Shown here: positions 6,501-6,936 of the stretch, piece by piece
Position numbering within the stretch: position 1 is the stretch's first letter
Layout: each line of letters starts with the position of its first letter
Assembly (NCBI GenBank): GCA_903892365.1
Contig: CAITIF010000220.1
Span: 1 to 6,936 of the forward strand
Source: an uncultured Pirellula sp.
GTDB lineage: Bacteria > Planctomycetota > Planctomycetia > Pirellulales > Pirellulaceae
DNA: 6,936 nt
Direction: 5' to 3'
Program-made: the position numbers and the translations under genes
Notes under the pieces: generated by a model
The model's input: the letters and a program-made list of their open reading frames with translations, nothing else
Databases searched by the model: none
What the model was told of the DNA's origin: nothing

Positions 6501-6934
6501 ACTTCTATGATGCCAATGCATTCGATCCTGAAGGGGATACCCTGCGATTTGAGCTGCTCAGCTCGCCAGAAGGCATGACCATCGACGCCCGATCCGGAAT
6601 CGTCGATTGGAAACCCAATGCAAACCAAGCTGGCTTCCATCCTATCCGGCTCCGTGTTTCCGATATGCGAGGCGGCTCTGCCACTCAATCAGCAACCATC
6701 GACGTGGGGCTCGTCAATCGGCCGCCAGTGATCTCGTCGTCGCCCGTCACGTCCTCTCCTATCAACAAACCCTACCACTATCCCGTCCGAGTCTCTGATG
6801 CCGATGGCGATGCCGTTCGCTTCCGGCTTGGAAACCAAACCACCGCAGTTGGGATCGATTTGGAAATCGATTCCAATACCGGCCTGCTCTCGTGGACTCC
6901 CAAGTCGCTTGGTACTTACACCCTGGAAGTCATC
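2..6934 (+). CDS. Giant modular surface/secreted protein (partial at both ends): propeller, solenoid, Calx-beta, IgGFc-binding-type, Ig-like and cadherin-like repeats
   Basis: One frame stays open for 2311 codons, from the first bases to the last, with no stop. Neither end is present: the first visible residues already form a propeller blade and the last repeat is cut off. The order is NHL-like propeller (1-198), beta-solenoid (237-651), Calx-beta (652-758), IgGFc-binding N-terminal-type domain (768-1176), Big_1-like domain (1177-1266), Ig-like domain (1267-1358), an unnamed beta module (1359-1479), three He_PIG/cadherin-like repeats, an SdrD_B-like domain (1766-1868), then five more repeats. 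The protein is rich in Asn, Ser, Thr, Asp and Gly, and I see only two cysteines (967 and 977), as expected for an extracytoplasmic protein. No transmembrane segment, signal peptide, sorting motif or catalytic motif is visible. These families are typical of large planctomycete surface proteins, so a role in adhesion or the cell envelope is inferred. The exact ligand is unknown. The reading frame is certain; the function is not. Confidence 0.96.
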   Translation, partial: MSKFFVPDSVDQVAYRYSSDGTSRRLLPTRAAMNVRGSAMTSSGDRLWLVNATDEVQVFEPATGTLLGNWKANGGGASEGITIWGTDAWIVSPSTDRVYRFQEGARTLSGTLDASFSFPLDSANSQPTGIVTNGLQFWVTDSLSDRMFVYGMNGDPLGSWPLDPANTNATGVTLNPAGGTDLWTVDKDTRRVYTYAGGLEWLSSNQSKPALSSFILNSQNTDPEDIADPPPLVDPMRWIGTTGGNWNSPSNWNLNRVPTMNDDVVIDIPNGDYNVDINGQANVRSLHAMDPIRVLSGGTLDIGSTTELSGLNLESGGVVEGIGNIVVTNEFLWRGGAIRGNGIFELATTASGSIAGNSIKNLNRHWINNGRVTMTSQLALGPNSSFQNDSSGEFRIENDVDMVFGDFNRALTPRPFTNSGILRKPNGTDESSLHLAISNTTSGTVIVDSGNLRVNAGVSNAGSVTIGSSAQLTTFSTQTSPTIATIGFQQTAGVTTLSNGTLSTPSDLAHGLRISAGILSGNGSLLGNVLNAGELRIGNPIGALSVSGSYAQSSNGLLSMDWLSDQPILGNDQLRVTGTVSVNGNIAINRTGTPANANEVVFIDNDGIEGIAGTFANFPNSSVVSLNGRDYKVNYAGNGSNSNDLSLTLDAPMLSIRSVRQPESQTNFQFTVSLNRPSADTVTVEYFTSNDSATDPLDYVSQTGTLEFLPGQISQTINIDVINDSTAEPTERFLVNLRRPTFAGITQPNAKGTILDEDSGPITRDNLGTDFWLTFPTNLGDAGSSAGPQSLFLFITSPHNTNGTISIPGLGFNQSFSVQSHITTTVSIPTGADPRGANGLIQNLGVRVVSDREVAVYGLNQISQTTDAYTAIPVDILDTEYIVLGWKNTSDNVFARTQFNVVATENNTSVSITPAATVIGRPAGVPYTINLNAGQTYQIQANGIPLDLSGTIVSSNEPIAVFGGHSCANIPTDIPLCDHVVEQIPPTSTWGTNFFTVPLATRAVGDTFRVVASQDQTSISINGVVVDIINKGQVFEQLLSQPSRIKTNRPVLVAQYANGQGFDNANADPFMMLIPPSEQFLAEYTVSTPAANFAINYMNVVIPTAAVGALKMDGNPIAGNLFVPIPNSRYSGAQIPVSVGSHNFTSDVPFGIYSYGFNVYDSYGYPGGMALANIADARTLELSPSRYESHPGIQHELTAWALDQNGSRLAGVRIDFEVSGTHSKLGYAFTDSAGIATFRYAGTLLGTDLITASIGDLTQTAKMKWISPPPTISIKSPDNLSVHPANVPLLISGNAVASIPAAQIVSVTIDGIPVGTLDSAGNFFARVVPKPGQTTFQFTAIDSYGATASTSVTLRGLDSSKPSDMFETLSELPNLRLTHGITSWNEKKSILYSEVEVSNLGAYPAKAPIVIGLTNLSDPRVVPIDIDGYTPQGIPYYDLSRFVSSNSLAPNQKSDRAIVAFYNPAKLPFTFDTVLMAQLNRAPHFTSTPITSVASGNPYQFEILATDPDADPLSYKLPIGPSGMTIDNGYLRWSSTQHDIGNHDIVISATDGLGATARLAFVLSVVAPTGNRSPVFNSVPVVVARVGEDYEYTFSATDADGDSISFSSEGSLPNGASIIVDNSTLGDATAKLIWKPIASNAGANLITLVALDGKPHSRALQSFQLQVLPELGNRAPEFTSTPITQTLPELPYQYTAVAIDPDRDPLVFQLISPPNGMTVQASTGQVSWNPTAAQIGAHSVSIEVSDGKGWRTTQSFSLQVFNSAPGTLAGSVFFDVDGDGVRNSNEPPQTNWTVYLDANQNNRLDAGEKSTLSNSNGDYRLTNITPGSYSLAIVMQSGWAPTLPVSQRYQGSILANQTINNLIFGNTTRGSNNNPPDFTSSPIASAIQGKRYRYTPTAIDADGDSLTFSLDFAPTGMVIDPNSGTLSWFVDTTISESRVTIRVDDGQGGSDLQSFTLTIQPNQSPEFTSEPELKSTVGSPYSYDAQAFDQDDPSDSLRFKLDTESLGRGMTLNTSTGLIHWSNPVLGLYPIAITVTDPYGAESIQRYELAVNASNVNRPPLILSNPSGQIERGKTFVHSINAFDPDNDPIGFGIIGPPTGMILDASGTLRWTPSLAQLGTAVFTLAASDGSLVHTRNVTITVANHPSNDAPQFTSQPPTGGLVEKSYFYDANAFDPEGDTLRFELLSSPEGMTIDARSGIVDWKPNANQAGFHPIRLRVSDMRGGSATQSATIDVGLVNRPPVISSSPVTSSPINKPYHYPVRVSDADGDAVRFRLGNQTTAVGIDLEIDSNTGLLSWTPKSLGTYTLEVI
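596..709 (+). other. Interdomain linker with short proline run (residues 199-236)
   Basis: This stretch separates the last propeller blade from the solenoid start. It is Ser/Asn/Asp-rich, then acidic ('DPEDIAD'), with three prolines at 229-231. No repeat pattern or fold signature is visible, so a flexible, exposed spacer is the simplest reading. Confidence 0.5.
710..1954 (+). other. Beta-solenoid / autotransporter-passenger-like region (residues 237-651)
   Basis: The region opens with 'RWIGTTGGNWNSPSNWN', followed by 'RVPTMNDDVVID'. This is the Trp- and Asn-rich entry motif (W-x-G...W...NW...VP...D-V-x-I) that precedes right-handed beta-helices in many bacterial surface proteins. The body is made of short strands alternating with Gly/Asn turns, such as 'LSGGTLDIGS', 'LESGGVVEGIG' and 'LRISAGILSGNGSLLGNV'. 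It closes with a phrase known from passenger-type solenoids: 'NAGELRIG...GALSVSGSYAQ', then 'DNDGIEGIAGTFANFPNSS' and a final 'DLSLTL' strand. No peptidase or lyase active site is recognisable. Such solenoids serve as elongated binding or display scaffolds. The fold is inferred from pattern only; internal coil boundaries cannot be set by eye. Confidence 0.65.
1955..2275 (+). other. Calx-beta domain (residues 652-758)
   Basis: The segment runs from 'PMLSIRSVRQPE' to 'AKGTILDED' and has the Calx-beta features in order: an opening strand with a following acidic residue, 'FQFTVSLNRPSADTVTVEY', an 'A...DY....GTLEFLPGQ' core, the 'INIDVINDSTAEPTERFLV' strand pair, and the closing 'G-T-I-L-D-E-D'. 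Length (about 107 residues) matches the family. Calx-beta domains bind calcium through acidic residues at one end of an Ig-like sandwich, first described in Na/Ca exchangers and integrin beta-4 and common in bacterial surface proteins. Here it lies between the solenoid and the IgGFc-type domain, probably as a calcium-stiffened joint. Confidence 0.88.
2303..3529 (+). other. IgGFc-binding protein N-terminal-type domain (residues 768-1176)
   Basis: The domain starts with 'GTDFWLTFP', the usual opening of this family. It continues through 'SLFLFITSPHNTNGTISIPG', 'VRVVSDREVAVYGLNQ', 'DAYTAIPVDILDTEYIVLGW', 'FNVVATENNTSVSITPA', 'LNAGQTYQIQ', 'PIAVFGGHSCANIPTD', 'CDHVVEQIPPTSTWGTNFF', 'RPVLVAQYANGQGFD' and 'VPFGIYSYGFNVYDSYGYPG'. 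This matches the architecture of the region at the N-terminus of human FCGBP, known in bacterial surface proteins with unknown ligands. The only two cysteines I found in the visible protein, C967 and C977, are in the most conserved part and could form a disulfide. Binding of IgG should not be assumed. About 409 residues, apparently intact. Confidence 0.88.
3530..3799 (+). other. Big_1-like (invasin-type) Ig domain (residues 1177-1266)
   Basis: The pattern 'LELSPSRYESHPGIQHELTA', then 'DQNGSRLAGVRIDFEVSG', 'FTDSAGIATFRYAG' and 'GTDLITASIGD' is that of bacterial Ig-like Big_1 domains: T/S-rich first strand, 'D-x-x-G-x-x-x-A-G-V-x-(V/I)-x-F', then 'T-D-x-x-G-x-A-T-F-x-Y' and 'G-T-D-x-I-x-A'. About 90 residues, the normal length. 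These domains act as rod-like spacers in intimin- and invasin-type adhesins. It directly follows the IgGFc-type domain with almost no linker. Confidence 0.82.
3800..4075 (+). other. Second Ig-like domain (residues 1267-1358)
   Basis: After a triple-proline linker ('SPPPTISIKSPDNLSV') comes an Ig-like sandwich with 'VPLLISGNAV', 'IVSVTIDGIPVG', 'LDSAGNFFARV' and 'FQFTAIDSYGATASTSVTL'. This resembles the Ig-like domains that begin with 'P-x-I-x-I-x-S-P' and end with 'A-x-D-x-x-G-x-x-x' in Big_9 or glucodextranase-B-type families. The exact family cannot be settled without a profile search. Probably a spacer. Confidence 0.6.
4076..4438 (+). other. Unnamed beta-rich module before the repeat array (residues 1359-1479)
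   Basis: A roughly 120-residue segment contains 'LRLTHGITSWNEKKSILYSE', 'VEVSNLGAYPAKAPIVIGLT', 'GYTPQGIPYYDLSRFV', 'SLAPNQKSDRAIVAFYNP' and 'PFTFDTVLMAQL'. The layout (paired strands with 'V-x-V-x-N', a 'G-x-P-Y-Y-D-L' centre, then 'L-A-P-x-x' and 'F-x-N-P...F-x-F') recalls a segment I associate with planctomycete giant proteins just before cadherin-like repeats, possibly a CARDB-like fold. I cannot name a family with certainty. It lacks the acidic calcium motifs of the repeats that follow. Confidence 0.5.
4439..5296 (+). repeat. He_PIG/cadherin-like repeats R1-R3 (residues 1480-1765)
   Basis: Three tandem repeats start at N1480, N1571 and N1673, giving lengths of 91, 102 and about 93 residues. 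Each opens with 'N-R-(A/S)-P-x-F-x-S-x-P' and carries 'A-x-D-x-D-x-D-x-(L/I)' about 27 residues in (first Asp at 1507, 1598 and 1700). Each also has a 'G-M/A-x-(I/V)' strand, a 'L/V-x-W-x-(P/S)' strand, and an end with 'D-G' then a hydrophobic strand. These features match the putative-Ig (He_PIG) and dystroglycan-type cadherin-like families, in which the acidic residues bind calcium between domains. R2 is about ten residues longer, with an extra acidic loop ('DNSTLGDATAK') before its Trp strand. The array probably forms a stalk. Confidence 0.85.
5297..5605 (+). other. SdrD_B/Cna_B-like domain with two EF-hand-like loops (residues 1766-1868)
   Basis: It opens with 'GTLAGSVFFDVDGDGVRNSN', the SdrD B-domain pattern. 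Two acidic loops follow: 'DVDGDGVRNSNE' (1775-1786) and 'DANQNNRLDAGE' (1797-1808), both spaced as in 12-residue calcium loops ending in Glu. The remainder, 'LSNSNGDYRLTNITPGSYSL' and onward to 'NNLIFGNTT', is the usual prealbumin-like strand set of Cna_B/SdrD_B domains. Such domains rigidify staphylococcal and planctomycete surface proteins when calcium is bound. It interrupts the cadherin-like array between R3 and R4. The isopeptide-bond Lys/Glu pair of some Cna_B domains cannot be assigned from sequence alone. Confidence 0.87.
5621..6934 (+). repeat. He_PIG/cadherin-like repeats R4-R8 (residues 1874-2311, last one truncated)
   Basis: The array resumes after the SdrD_B-like domain with repeats starting at N1874, N1962, N2057, N2148 and N2239. 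R4 to R7 are 88, 95, 91 and 91 residues; R8 has 73 residues before the window ends. All begin with 'N-x-(P/A/S)-P' and carry an acidic 'D-x-(D/E)-x-D' motif (first Asp at 1900, 1989, 2084, 2175 and 2266). R5 differs: its acidic segment is 'DQDDPSDSL', two residues longer. Each has the 'G-M-x-(I/L)' and 'W-x-x' strands, for example 'GMTIDARSGIVDWKP' in R7; R8 has 'GLLSWTP'. Calcium-bridged stalk repeats are the likely role. The array clearly continues downstream. Confidence 0.86.
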
Positions 6935-6936
6935 GC

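Noticed and set aside
6395..6688. Reverse-strand ORF of 97 codons
   Set aside because: It is antisense to repeats R6 and R7, and its residues reflect reverse-complemented Asp- and Gly-rich codons of the repeats.
4439..6934. Possible DNA-level tandem repeat or phase-variable array
   Set aside because: Repeats are similar in protein but diverged in codons, and no near-identical DNA unit or simple-sequence tract was seen.
1..6936. Search for RNA genes, CRISPR arrays, insertion-sequence ends, promoters and terminators
   Set aside because: No array of spaced identical repeats, no hairpin followed by a T-tract, no tRNA-like fold and no terminal inverted repeats were seen. All sequence is accounted for by one coding frame.

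Overview
The whole 6.9 kb window is one uninterrupted forward reading frame, with codons starting at position 2 and running to 6934. It is open at both ends, with no start codon, stop codon or intergenic space that can be assigned. The 2311 visible codons are the middle part of a giant, modular, extracytoplasmic protein. The domain style suggests a planctomycete (Pirellula/Rhodopirellula-like) or a related environmental bacterium. This rests on NHL-like propeller blades, a 'WIG..G.WN...NW' solenoid, Calx-beta, an IgGFc-binding-type domain, SdrD_B and long He_PIG/cadherin-like arrays in one chain, with GC content near one half by eye. The taxonomy is an inference from domain style, not a match.

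Layout by residue of the visible chain: 1-198 beta-propeller-like blades, already under way at the window edge; 199-236 linker with a short proline run; 237-651 beta-solenoid (autotransporter-passenger-like) region; 652-758 Calx-beta; 768-1176 IgGFc-binding N-terminal-type domain, holding the only two cysteines I see; 1177-1266 Big_1-like Ig domain; 1267-1358 second Ig-like domain; 1359-1479 an unnamed beta-rich module; 1480-1765 three He_PIG/cadherin-like repeats; 1766-1868 an SdrD_B/Cna_B-like domain with two EF-hand-like acidic loops; 1874-2311 five more He_PIG/cadherin-like repeats, the last cut by the window edge.

Functionally this reads as a secreted or cell-surface protein. A head of ligand-binding-type modules (propeller, solenoid, IgGFc-type domain) is followed by a long stalk of Ig-like repeats that is probably stiffened by calcium. 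Adhesion or matrix interaction is a reasonable inference, but no ligand, export signal or anchor lies inside the window. I found no RNA genes, mobile elements, CRISPR arrays, promoters or terminators. Short ORFs in other frames and on the reverse strand are shadows of this gene. I see no multi-gene system here; the interest lies in the architecture of this one protein.
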